Below are positions 6,761 to 13,216 of a stretch of 13,787 nt of DNA, one piece after another. This DNA is from JBBDXS01 sp964418365 (GTDB lineage: Bacteria > Chloroflexota > Dehalococcoidia > DSTF01 > RBG-16-68-14). The position numbers and the translations under genes were made by a program. Position 1 is the first letter of the stretch, and every line of letters starts with the position of its first letter. The stretch is taken from contig CAYQLM010000081.1 in NCBI GenBank assembly GCA_964418365.1, positions 1 through 13,787 on the forward strand, written 5' to 3'. The notes under the pieces are model-generated. The model did no database searches and had not been told where the DNA came from. It saw nothing but the letters and a program-made list of their open reading frames with translations.

Positions 6761-6787
6761 CCCTTCGCGTTCGATGAGCGGCTGCGA

Positions 6788-7279
6788 TCAGTCGTCGCTG
6801 TCCGCCGCCAGCACTGCGCCGTTGCTGGCGTCTACCTTGACGTCGTGGTCGCCGATATCGACGTTGAAGACGAGCGTGCCGTTGTCGTCCTCGAGGTCGA
6901 TTTCACCCAGGGCGCCCGTGGCGGCACCCTGCGCGGCCGCGATGGCGGCGTCGATGGTGATGCCGGCCTTCGGCAGCAGGTCCTTGCCGTCGTCGAGCTG
7001 GCCGGCACCGGCCGAGTCGTCGGCGGTCTCGCCGTCGTTCGTACCGTCCTCGATCGCGGCGCCGGCCGAGTCGTCCGCGGTCTCGCCATCGTTCGTGCCG
7101 TCCTCGATCGCGACGCCGTCGTCGGCGGTCTCGCCGTCGTTCGTACCGTCCTCGACGGCGGTCGGCCCTGACGGGCTACCCGCCGAGGTGAGGCGCGAGG
7201 TCAGCGTGAGGATACCCCCCGCCAGCGCCAGCGCTACCACGAGCGCCGCGACCCAGTAGGCTCGTTTACTTAGACTCAT
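6788..7279 (-). CDS. Membrane-anchored PepSY-domain protein with acidic repeats
   Basis: 163 residues. A basic start (SLSKR) and a hydrophobic helix at about 9-26 form an uncleaved anchor or signal, with the rest outside the membrane. Residues 43-93 are an acidic linker holding three copies of EDGTNDGETADD, spaced 16 and 18 residues apart. A PepSY domain follows at about 104-158: GITIDAAIAAAQ, GEIDLEDDNGTLVFNVDI, and the ending VKVDASNGAVL. PepSY domains occur in secreted regulators and sensors and are thought to inhibit proteases or bind ligands. I chose the ATG at 7279 because AAAGGAG lies six bases upstream and the anchor begins right after. The gene follows the histidine kinase gene by 87 bp, with its own -10 and direct-repeat operator in the gap. 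It may be an output or accessory of that two-component system. Confidence 0.82.
   Translation of the reverse strand: MSLSKRAYWVAALVVALALAGGILTLTSRLTSAGSPSGPTAVEDGTNDGETADDGVAIEDGTNDGETADDSAGAAIEDGTNDGETADDSAGAGQLDDGKDLLPKAGITIDAAIAAAQGAATGALGEIDLEDDNGTLVFNVDIGDHDVKVDASNGAVLAADSDD
7016..7160 (-). repeat. Three in-frame repeats within the PepSY protein linker
   Basis: A core of about 43 bp recurs at 7016-7058, 7070-7112 and 7118-7160, with periods of 54 and 48 bp, both multiples of three. The copies are nearly identical, with a few substitutions. They encode the EDGTNDGETADD units. Such an array can gain or lose units by slippage without breaking the frame. It is not a CRISPR array. Confidence 0.85.
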
Positions 7280-7320
7280 AAACCACTCCTTTCTAGCTGA
7301 GCTTTCGTCTCTGCATCCCG

Positions 7321-7364
7321 AGTCTACGAGGCGCTGGTGAAGCTGGGATGAAGCCATCGTGAAG
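7321..7364 (-). promoter_or_regulatory. Promoter and three-copy OmpR/PhoB-type direct-repeat operator of the PepSY gene
   Basis: Read on the minus strand, CTTCAC, CTTCAT and CTTCAC occupy 7364-7359, 7353-7348 and 7342-7337, exactly 11 bp apart. After a 10-bp gap comes a -10-like TAGACT (7326-7321), about 35-40 nt ahead of the ATG. Direct repeats at one helical turn overlapping the -35 position are how PhoB/OmpR regulators bind. The region starts two bases after the kinase stop codon. Confidence 0.65.
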
Positions 7365-7366
7365 AA

Positions 7367-8742
7367 CTAGCGCCCTTCCGCCAGCCGCACGGTGAACGTC
7401 GAGCCGCGGCCGGGTGCGCTCTCGACCGAAATCGAGCCGCCGTGAGCCTCAGCGATCCAGCGGCAGATGCTCAGGCCGAGGCCGGAGCCTCCTGCCGACC
7501 GGCTGCGCGCCTTATCCGCGCGATAGAACCTGTCGAACACGCGAGGGAGGTGCTCCGCCGCGATGCCGGAGCCGGTATCGGTCACCGAGATGTCTACGTG
7601 TCCATCGAGAGTGCGCCAGGAGACGCTTACGATGCCTTCCGCGGGCGTGTGCTTGACGGCGTTGTCGAGCAGGTTGAGGAAGAGCTGCAAGAGCAGGTCA
7701 GGGTCGGCGCGCACAACGGCGTCGGCATTCGACGACAGGCGCAGCTCGACGCCTTGCTCGGCGGCCAGCGGTCCAACCTGCTCGATCGCGCCGGGGACGA
7801 GGTTGTGAAGACTGACGGCCTCCAACGTGAGCGCGATCTGGCCGGCATCTGCGCGGGCCAGGGTGAGCAAGCTGCGAACCAACCTAATCAGCCGGTCGAC
7901 CTCTTCGTTCACCGTCCGCAGGACTTCCTCGTACGACGCCGCGCTTCGTTGCTTGCTGAGCGCGACTTCGATCTGTCCCTTGATCGCGGTGAGCGGCGTC
8001 CGCAGCTCATGTGAGGCGTCGGCGGTGAACTCGCGCTGGCGGCGAAAACTGTCCTCCAGGCGCGCGATCATCTCGTCGAATGTCCGCGCAAGACGGCCGA
8101 CCTCATCGTCAGGCAGGTCGAGCGCGAGTCGCTGGCTCAGATCTGCCGCGGAGATGCGCCGCGCCACGCGCGTGACGTGATCGATAGGCGCGAGTGCGCG
8201 CCCCGCGAGAAACAGTCCGCCGACGCTGGCGACCGCAAGCGTGGCGGGAAACGCGATGCCAAGCGTAAGCAACAGCGTCCGGAGCGTATCGGCAACGTCG
8301 CCGTCCGAACGCGCCACCTCAATGACGCCCTGGACGCTCCCCTCGCGCGTGATCGGCGCGAGGTGGGCGTGGAACGTGCTGCCGTTGACGTTGATGCTGT
8401 GCGTAACTGCTGAGCCCGAAAGAGCCGCCCGTACCGCGCCCGCATCGACCGGCGCTGCCCCTCCACTCGAATCGAACGTGAGGGCGCCAGAGGAGTCGTA
8501 CACGCGGTCGAACTGCTCCAATTCACTTGGCCGCGCCGGAAGCGTCGCGGCGAGCGTCGGCCGTCCGCCGGCGAACTGGACCACGGTGAGCAGGTCCTCG
8601 GAGCGGGCTTCGAGCGAGTCGTCGAGGTTGGCGTAGAGATTGTGCCGCAGCGTGAGGTAGATCCCTGCGCTGAACACAGCAAGGATGACCGCCAGAAGGA
8701 GAATGTACCAGAGCGTCAACCGCAGCCGCAGCGAACGTGGTG

Positions 8743-8746
<4 letters not shown>
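7367..8746 (-). CDS. Two-component sensor histidine kinase (HAMP, HisKA, HATPase)
   Basis: 459 residues and membrane bound. Transmembrane helices at about 12-32 and 157-181 enclose an extracytoplasmic sensor of about 120 residues with no recognisable named fold. A HAMP region covers about 182-235. The dimerisation box is FTADASHELRTPLTAIKG at 240-257 with phospho-acceptor H246. ATP-binding boxes follow: N box NLLDNAVKH at 358-366, G1 DTGSGI at 390-395, F box FDRFYR at 404-409, and G2 GGSGLGL at 419-425. It should phosphorylate the regulator encoded just upstream. Its GTG start at 8746 overlaps the regulator's stop codon (GTGA), so the two are made together. The signal is unknown; the PepSY gene downstream suggests an envelope or extracellular cue. 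Confidence 0.94.
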
Positions 8747-9429
<683 letters not shown>

Positions 9430-9442
9430 TTGCCAGGCTTCC

Positions 9443-9476
9443 AGTATAGAGGGGACTGTATGAAGCCAGGATGAAG
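9443..9476 (-). promoter_or_regulatory. Promoter and two-copy direct-repeat operator of the regulator-kinase operon
   Basis: On the minus strand two CTTCAT units (9476-9471 and 9465-9460) lie 11 bp apart, followed by 11 bp and a -10 TATACT (9448-9443). The transcript would start about 7 nt before the ATG. The layout matches that ahead of the PepSY gene, including the shared wording CTTCATCC..GCTTCA. The repeats also overlap the -35 position of the divergent QueD-family gene, so binding could affect both. Confidence 0.6.
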
Positions 9477-9478
9477 GA

Positions 9479-9484
9479 TATACT
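9479..9484 (+). promoter_or_regulatory. -10 element of a probable leaderless promoter for the QueD-family gene
   Basis: TATACT is followed by exactly six bases and the ATG at 9491, so transcription would begin at or next to the start codon. An AAGGA at 9474-9478 is 12 bases from the ATG and overlaps the promoter, so it is unlikely to act as a ribosome site. The same -10, six bases, ATG geometry recurs before the Ada-AlkA gene. Confidence 0.45.
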
Positions 9485-9490
9485 CACCGA

Positions 9491-9970
9491 ATGCCACACA
9501 AGATCACGGTCGAGCGGAACACGCTGCGCTTCGCGGCGGCGCACTTCGCCACGTTCGAGGGCCGGTGCGAGCCGCTCCACGGCCACAACTACGACGTGAT
9601 CATCGAGCTGGAGGGCGAGCTGACGGACGATAGCTGGGTGTTCGACTTTGGGGCGCTGAAGGAGGTTGTGCGCTCGATCTGCAAGGAGCTCGATCACAAG
9701 TTCTTGCTGCAGCGCGACAGCCGCGCGCTCAAGATCGAGGAGGGCGAGCGCAACTGGAAAGTGCGCTTCCAGGAGCGCGGCTGGGTCTTCCCGAAGGCCG
9801 ACGTCGTCGCGCTGCCGATCGACAACACGACGGCGGAGCGGCTGGCGGAGTACTTCGCGGGGCGGCTACAGGCGGCGCTGGCCGAACGCGGCGCGACGAA
9901 CATCTCGGCGATCACGGTGGGGATCGAGGAGATGCCGGGCCAGACGGGGTGGTTTAGCCTGTCACCCTGA
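9491..9970 (+). CDS. queD: 6-carboxytetrahydropterin synthase / 6-pyruvoyltetrahydropterin synthase family (QueD-like)
   Basis: 159-residue T-fold enzyme acting on dihydroneopterin triphosphate. The zinc histidines are H18 (AAAHF), H30 and H32 (LHGHNY), with the family cysteine C26 (GRCEPLHGH). Further hallmarks are DFGALK at 52-57, LDHKFL at 67-72, NTTAERLAEYF at 112-122 and VGIEEMPGQ at 143-151. It is longer than E. coli QueD (about 120 residues) because of an insert of about 25 residues around 75-105. QueD makes the preQ0/queuosine precursor; PTPS relatives make biopterin or folate intermediates. No other queuosine or folate gene is in the window, so the pathway is uncertain. Transcription is probably leaderless. 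The last three codons (Leu-Ser-Pro, stop) run into the palindromic repeat that begins at 9961, whose end supplies the TGA. Confidence 0.85.
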   Translation: MPHKITVERNTLRFAAAHFATFEGRCEPLHGHNYDVIIELEGELTDDSWVFDFGALKEVVRSICKELDHKFLLQRDSRALKIEEGERNWKVRFQERGWVFPKADVVALPIDNTTAERLAEYFAGRLQAALAERGATNISAITVGIEEMPGQTGWFSLSP

Positions 9971-10071
9971 GCGCAGCGAAGGGTCTGATCTCTCGAGATG
10001 CACGGTCAGACGCGAGGGGCCAGATACTTCGCGGAGTTTACTCTGAGCGCAGCCGAAGGGCTCAGGATGAC
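9961..10071. repeat. Dispersed palindromic element, copy 2, supplying two stop codons
   Basis: Termini GTCACCCTGAG (9961-9971) and CTCAGGATGAC (10061-10071) are inverted repeats with one mismatch. Inside, CTGAGCGCAGCGAAGGG (9967-9983) recurs as CTGAGCGCAGCCGAAGGG near 10042-10059. The element fills the gap between two convergent genes. Its left end gives the TGA of the QueD-family gene and its right end, read on the minus strand, gives the TGA of the small protein gene at 10062. Confidence 0.85.
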
Positions 10072-10289
10072 GGGCGTTCCAGCGTCTCCGCGTTCTGCTC
10101 TTCGCGGTCGGCGCAGGCGAGAAGTTGCGCTTTCGTGGCGGCATCCGGCTCCTCAGCAGCGAGCGCGCGGTAAACGGCGGCGCCGGCGCGCTCGAGCGCG
10201 GCGAGAAGCGCCTTCTGCTCGTCGCGCGACTTGCCCTGGAAGAGCTGCGCGAGCGATTGGACAGCTTCGGGGATCGACTGGGCGGTCAT
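10062..10289 (-). CDS. Small helical protein, weakly ferritin-like
   Basis: 75 residues and mostly helical, with no membrane segment or signal peptide. The stretch RAGAAVYRALAAEEPD, then TKAQLLACADREEQNAETL, recalls the paired helices of ferritin-like/rubrerythrin proteins (ExxxxxYRxLA, then ExxHAExL), but the histidine expected in the last motif is Asn and only one helix pair is present. I regard this as a hint, not an assignment. I chose the ATG at 10289 because GAGAGG lies six bases upstream and because it overlaps the previous stop codon (ATGA). It is third in a coupled chain after ogt. The last residues (Ser-Ser, stop) are encoded by the end of the palindromic element, so the original C-terminus may have been different. 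Confidence 0.6.
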   Translation of the reverse strand: MTAQSIPEAVQSLAQLFQGKSRDEQKALLAALERAGAAVYRALAAEEPDAATKAQLLACADREEQNAETLERPSS

Positions 10290-10507
10290 GTTGCACCTCT
10301 CTGTGATCTTCCGGGCACGAGAGTTCGCTGCGACGCGATGCGCACCTGCTCCTCGCTGAGGAGGGCGGCGAGGCAAACGAGCGCTCGCGCGAGCCACTGC
10401 GCCAAAAGGGACGGTTGTCGCTGCGGAGCGGCGTATTGCACACCATGCACGAGGCGATCCTGCTCGCACGCGCGCACGTACAGCTCGAGAAACGGTCCGG
10501 ACATCAT
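10286..10507 (-). CDS. Small uncharacterised protein coupled to ogt
   Basis: 73 residues, starting MMSGPFLELYVRACEQD. A hydrophobic stretch (SLLAQWLARALVCLAALL, about 33-50) may be an amphipathic or membrane-associated helix; the end is basic. I do not recognise a family. Support for reality: its ATG overlaps the ogt stop and has AAGGAAAG just upstream; its own stop overlaps the ATG of the next gene (ATGA); and codons favour G/C in third position (CTC, GTG, GAG, CGC). Against: a longer competing frame on the same strand covers part of it, and in high-GC DNA such frames arise easily. The second codon is also ATG and could serve as the start. Confidence 0.5.
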   Translation of the reverse strand: MMSGPFLELYVRACEQDRLVHGVQYAAPQRQPSLLAQWLARALVCLAALLSEEQVRIASQRTLVPGRSQRGAT

Positions 10508-11034
10508 CGGAGCTTTCCTTTGCTCGTGAGGCTGACGCCTTCCATCGTGAGCAGCTTGCGTTTCATATCGAGCCCGCCGCCGTAGCCGTGCAGCGTGCCG
10601 TCCGACGCGAGCACGCGGTGACAGGCGATGATGATCGGGATCGGGTTGTTCGCCATCGTCGCGCCGACGGCGCGGGCGGCGCCCGGCCAGCCGGCCGCGG
10701 CGGCGAGCTCGCCGTAGCTCAACGTCATGCCCGGCTTGACCAACTCGCGCAGCGTGAGCAGCACCGCTCGCTGGAAGTCGCTCTGCACGTCCGAGAGGTC
10801 GACCTGTACACGATCCAGCGCATGCGCGTCTCCGGCGAAGTAGCGATCGAACGCGGCGCTTACGGCCCGCTGGTCAGGCGGCGCTTTCAACGGCGCGCCG
10901 TCCGTGCGCACCGGCCGGCCCGCGCGGCGCGAGCCGTTCAGGTGCACGTGCGAGACGCCGGCCTTGCCCGCCGAGATGATGAGGTCGCCGAAGGGTGATT
11001 TCTGGGTCCAGGTTTGCGTGTGTTGTGTGTTCAT
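10504..11034 (-). CDS. ogt: Methylated-DNA--protein-cysteine S-methyltransferase
   Basis: Removes alkyl groups from O6-alkylguanine in DNA by irreversible transfer to its own cysteine. 176 residues. The C-terminal DNA-binding/active-site domain (about 85-168) has SYGELA with Y107, the arginine finger R121 in ARAVGATMANNP, and the acceptor motif IIIACHRVL with C138. The residue before the cysteine is Ala (A137), where the family norm is Pro. GYGGGLDMKRKLL follows at 150-162. The N-terminal domain (about 1-80) is less conserved, as usual. I chose the ATG at 11034 because the domain begins just after (TWTQKSPFGDLIIS); a longer frame runs through the intergenic inverted repeat. No Shine-Dalgarno is seen, and a CATACT nine bases upstream suggests a near-leaderless message. 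Divergent from the Ada-AlkA gene, and translationally coupled to two small genes downstream. Confidence 0.92.
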   Translation of the reverse strand: MNTQHTQTWTQKSPFGDLIISAGKAGVSHVHLNGSRRAGRPVRTDGAPLKAPPDQRAVSAAFDRYFAGDAHALDRVQVDLSDVQSDFQRAVLLTLRELVKPGMTLSYGELAAAAGWPGAARAVGATMANNPIPIIIACHRVLASDGTLHGYGGGLDMKRKLLTMEGVSLTSKGKLR

Positions 11035-11069
11035 AGCAAGGCCAGTATGCACTCCTGCGGAGCGCCTGG

Positions 11070-11114
11070 CTAGACAGATCCGGACATCATCCAAGGTTGT
11101 CCGGATCTGTCTAG
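11070..11114. promoter_or_regulatory. 17-bp perfect inverted repeat in the ogt / Ada-AlkA divergent promoter region
   Basis: CTAGACAGATCCGGACA (11070-11086) and its exact reverse complement (11098-11114) are separated by 11 bp, in the middle of the 112-bp gap between the divergent start codons. It is a likely operator for coordinate control, most simply by the Ada-type regulator encoded alongside. It could also form a hairpin. It lacks the E. coli Ada-box wording. Confidence 0.65.
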
Positions 11115-11134
11115 TCAAGCCGTCTAGCGAGCAC

Positions 11135-11140
11135 TACTAT
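11135..11140 (+). promoter_or_regulatory. -10 element of a probable leaderless promoter for the Ada-AlkA gene
   Basis: TACTAT is followed by exactly six bases and the ATG at 11147, and no Shine-Dalgarno is present. A -35 candidate is not clear; TTGTCC at 11097-11102 is too far away. The overlapping TATATC at 11138 would place the start inside the gene. Confidence 0.35.
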
Positions 11141-11146
11141 ATCAGC

Positions 11147-12553
11147 ATGAACACGCGCCTATCCGCCGTCGTCACGACCGGCATCTACTGTCGGGCGGGC
11201 TGTCCTGGGCAGCCGAAGCGCGAGAACGTCACCCGCTACCGCTCGCCGGTGGCGGCCGAGGCGGCGGGCTTCCGCCCCTGCCTGCGCTGCCGCCCCGACC
11301 GTTTGCCGCCGACATACGCGACGAACGGCGCGCCCGATCCTGTCCAGCGCGCCGTGCTGCTGATCAGCGAAGGCGCGCTCGATGAGTCGACGGAGGACGC
11401 GCTGGGAGATCGCATCGGACTAAGTGGAAGGCAGCTGCGCCGGCTGTTCATCGACCACCTGGGCGCGACACCGTCGTTCGTCGCGCGGTCGCGTCGCGCG
11501 CACTTCGCGCGCCGCCTGCTGGACGAGAGCGATCTGTCGGTCACGGCCATCGCATTCGCGGCGGGGTTCAACAGCACGCGCCAGATGAACCGCGCAATGC
11601 TCGATACCTTCCGCTTCACGCCGTCGGAGCTGCGCGCGAAGCGGCGCGAGCGCGACCGCCTCGTCGCGGACGGCGGGCTGCCGCTGCGCACGCCCTACGA
11701 TGGCTCGTTCTTGTTTGGCGAGATGCTCCGCTTCCTTGCGGTGCGCGCCGTGCCCGGCGTCGACACGGTCGACGCGACGACGTACCGGCGCACGATCACG
11801 ACGTGCGGCTACCCGGGGATGATCGAAGTCTCCGATCTGGGCGACCGAAGGCATCTCCTCGTGCTCGCACATCTGCCCACCATGAACGCGCTGATCGATG
11901 ACGTTGGGCGCACCCGCCGCATCTTCGGCCTCGACCAGCCGGCAGCCGATCGCATCCCCGCGCTGGCGGACGACGAGCTGCTCGCGCCACTCATCGCGGC
12001 GCGGCCGGGGTTGCGCGTCGCGGGCGCCTGGGACCGCTTCGAGACGGCGGTGCGCATCATCGTCAGCCAGCAGATCTCGCTGCGCGGCGCATGCACGATA
12101 CTGGGGCGCATGGTGCAGGCGTTCGGGACGCCGGTGCCGGGGCTGGACGCGCTCGGCATGACGCACACGTTTCCGACGGCGGAGCGGCTTGCGTCGGCGA
12201 GCGAGCGGCAGATCGCCGCGCTCGGCATGCCGTCGGCGCGCGCGACGACGATCCGATCGTTCGCGCGCGCCTACGCCTCGGAAGAGATCAGCCTGGAGCC
12301 ATCGACCGGCCTCAGCACGCTCGTCGATCAGCTCGAATCGTTGCCTGGCATCGGCGCGTGGACGGCGCAGTGCGTCGCGATGCGCGCGACGGGTCACCTG
12401 GACGCCTTCCCCGCAGGCGACCTCGGCCTGCGCCGCGCCGCCGCCCGAGCGCTTGCGCGCGAAGGCGTTTCGGCCGCGGAGCTGGAGGAGCGCGCCGAAG
12501 CCTGGCGGCCCCATCGCGCCCTCGCGGCGATGCACCTCTGGGCTTCGCTGTGA
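11147..12553 (+). CDS. alkA: Ada-type zinc/AraC regulator fused to AlkA 3-methyladenine DNA glycosylase II
   Basis: 468 residues in three parts. Residues 1-55 are the Ada zinc domain, with C15, C19, C45 and C48 (GIYCRAGC, FRPCLRC); by homology C15 is the methylphosphotriester acceptor. Residues about 65-165 are an AraC-type double helix-turn-helix (LSGRQLRRLFIDHLGATPS, then VTAIAFAAGFNSTRQMNRAM). Residues about 178-468 are AlkA: an N-terminal domain, then HhH-GPD with IIVSQQISLRGA at 304-315, hairpin LPGIGAWTA at 399-407, and catalytic-type D425 (FPAGD). The protein would sense alkylation, activate transcription and excise alkylated bases. Mycobacterial AlkA (Rv1317c), next to ogt, has the same fusion. 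The Ada domain lacks about 20 residues that usually precede VTTGIYC; the frame is open upstream, but that DNA is promoter and inverted repeat. Confidence 0.9.
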   Translation: MNTRLSAVVTTGIYCRAGCPGQPKRENVTRYRSPVAAEAAGFRPCLRCRPDRLPPTYATNGAPDPVQRAVLLISEGALDESTEDALGDRIGLSGRQLRRLFIDHLGATPSFVARSRRAHFARRLLDESDLSVTAIAFAAGFNSTRQMNRAMLDTFRFTPSELRAKRRERDRLVADGGLPLRTPYDGSFLFGEMLRFLAVRAVPGVDTVDATTYRRTITTCGYPGMIEVSDLGDRRHLLVLAHLPTMNALIDDVGRTRRIFGLDQPAADRIPALADDELLAPLIAARPGLRVAGAWDRFETAVRIIVSQQISLRGACTILGRMVQAFGTPVPGLDALGMTHTFPTAERLASASERQIAALGMPSARATTIRSFARAYASEEISLEPSTGLSTLVDQLESLPGIGAWTAQCVAMRATGHLDAFPAGDLGLRRAAARALAREGVSAAELEERAEAWRPHRALAAMHLWASL

Positions 12554-12589
12554 CCATCATGAGCGCATGAGGAAGAGAGGAAACATACA

Positions 12590-12988
12590 GTGACAGACCA
12601 CCCAAACGCACAGACCATGAGACGGGGGTACGAAGCGTTCGCGCGCGTCGACCTGCCTGCGCTCGCCGAGCTGTTCGACGAGAACGTCGTCTGGCACAAC
12701 CCCGGCGTCAACCCCGTCGCCGGCGACTTCACGGGCAGAGACAATGTCTTCGCCATGTTCGCCGAGACCCTGAAGATGCAGCAAGGCACCGGCCACTTCG
12801 ACGTGCGCGATATCCTCGCAGACGACGACTACTCGGTCTCGCTCCTTCATGCGACGGCGAGCCGTCCGGACGTCGACAAGCACCTGGACGTGCGCGAGCT
12901 CCATGTGTTCCGCTACCGCGATGGCAGGATCAGCGAAGCCTGGGTCTTTTCTCTGAACCAGCCACTCAACGACGAATTCTGGGCATAG
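12590..12988 (+). CDS. SnoaL/NTF2-like domain protein
   Basis: 132 residues of the NTF2-like alpha+beta barrel, covering nearly the whole protein: MRRGYEAFARVDLPALAELF at 10-29, VVWHNPG at 33-39, GDFTGRDNVFAMF at 45-57, and the closing LHVFRYRDGRISEAWVF about 104-120. Relatives are a mixed group of small isomerases, cyclases, dehydratases and binding proteins; the ligand cannot be told here. The GTG at 12590 is preceded by GAGAGGAAA. It lies 36 bp after the Ada-AlkA gene on the same strand and could be co-transcribed with it. No membrane segment or signal is seen. A palindromic repeat follows the stop codon. Confidence 0.82.
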   Translation: MTDHPNAQTMRRGYEAFARVDLPALAELFDENVVWHNPGVNPVAGDFTGRDNVFAMFAETLKMQQGTGHFDVRDILADDDYSVSLLHATASRPDVDKHLDVRELHVFRYRDGRISEAWVFSLNQPLNDEFWA

Positions 12989-13018
12989 CCCGATTCGTCC
13001 CGCTTCGCGCGCCCGGTC

Positions 13019-13141
13019 ACGGCGGACTTGCGGCTCAGAATGACGGAAGGACGGACGCGCCGCCGATCGGCTCGAAAGGTCCTTCGCCCTCCGCCCCGCT
13101 GCCGCCCTTCTCTTTCCCCACCCCGCTCGGCCCAGGATGAC
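13019..13141. repeat. Dispersed palindromic element, copy 3
   Basis: It holds CTCAGAATGAC at 13034-13044 and CCAGGATGAC at 13132-13141, both in the same orientation, so it looks like two half-elements in tandem rather than one clean palindrome. GGCGGACTTGCGG, TCCTTCGCCCTCC and ACCCCGCTCG match copy 1 (2701-2805) in order. It fills most of the gap between the SnoaL-like gene and the nadA promoter. The preceding 12989-13018 contains CTTCGCGCG and may be its degenerate left end. Confidence 0.65.
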
Positions 13142-13154
13142 GCCAACGAGGCGA

Positions 13155-13215
13155 ATTAGTGTTCGATTGACACGAATGGCCGCCTGTGGTAGATTAGTGT
13201 ACGAGGTACACTAAT
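13155..13215 (+). promoter_or_regulatory. nadA promoter with two tandem repressor-type operators
   Basis: The -35 is a perfect TTGACA (13167-13172); after 17 bp comes TAGATT (13190-13195). Operator 1 (13155-13177) is ATTAGTGT, seven bases, ACACGAAT and overlaps the -35. Operator 2 (13193-13215) is ATTAGTGT, seven bases, ACACTAAT, a perfect inverted repeat running from the -10 to one base before the ATG. Their centres are 38 bp apart. Placement suits repression. In other bacteria nad genes are controlled by NrtR, NiaR/NiaY or NadQ; I cannot say which factor binds here. Confidence 0.8.
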
Positions 13216-13216
13216 T

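Noticed and set aside
7016..7160. CRISPR-like repeat array
   Set aside because: The repeats are in frame in a coding gene, spaced 48 and 54 bp with almost no spacer, and no cas gene is near.
10290..10469. Longer start for the 75-residue small protein
   Set aside because: The ATG at 10289 has a good Shine-Dalgarno and overlaps the preceding stop; the extension is arginine-rich shadow sequence over another frame.
10496..11091. Shared TCCGGACATCATC at the end of ogt and in the inverted repeat
   Set aside because: One 13-base match in a window this size is expected by chance, and the copy inside ogt is not palindromic.
10904..11146. N-terminal extension of the Ada-AlkA protein
   Set aside because: The frame is open, but it crosses the start of ogt, the inverted repeat and the promoter, and the residues do not resemble Ada.
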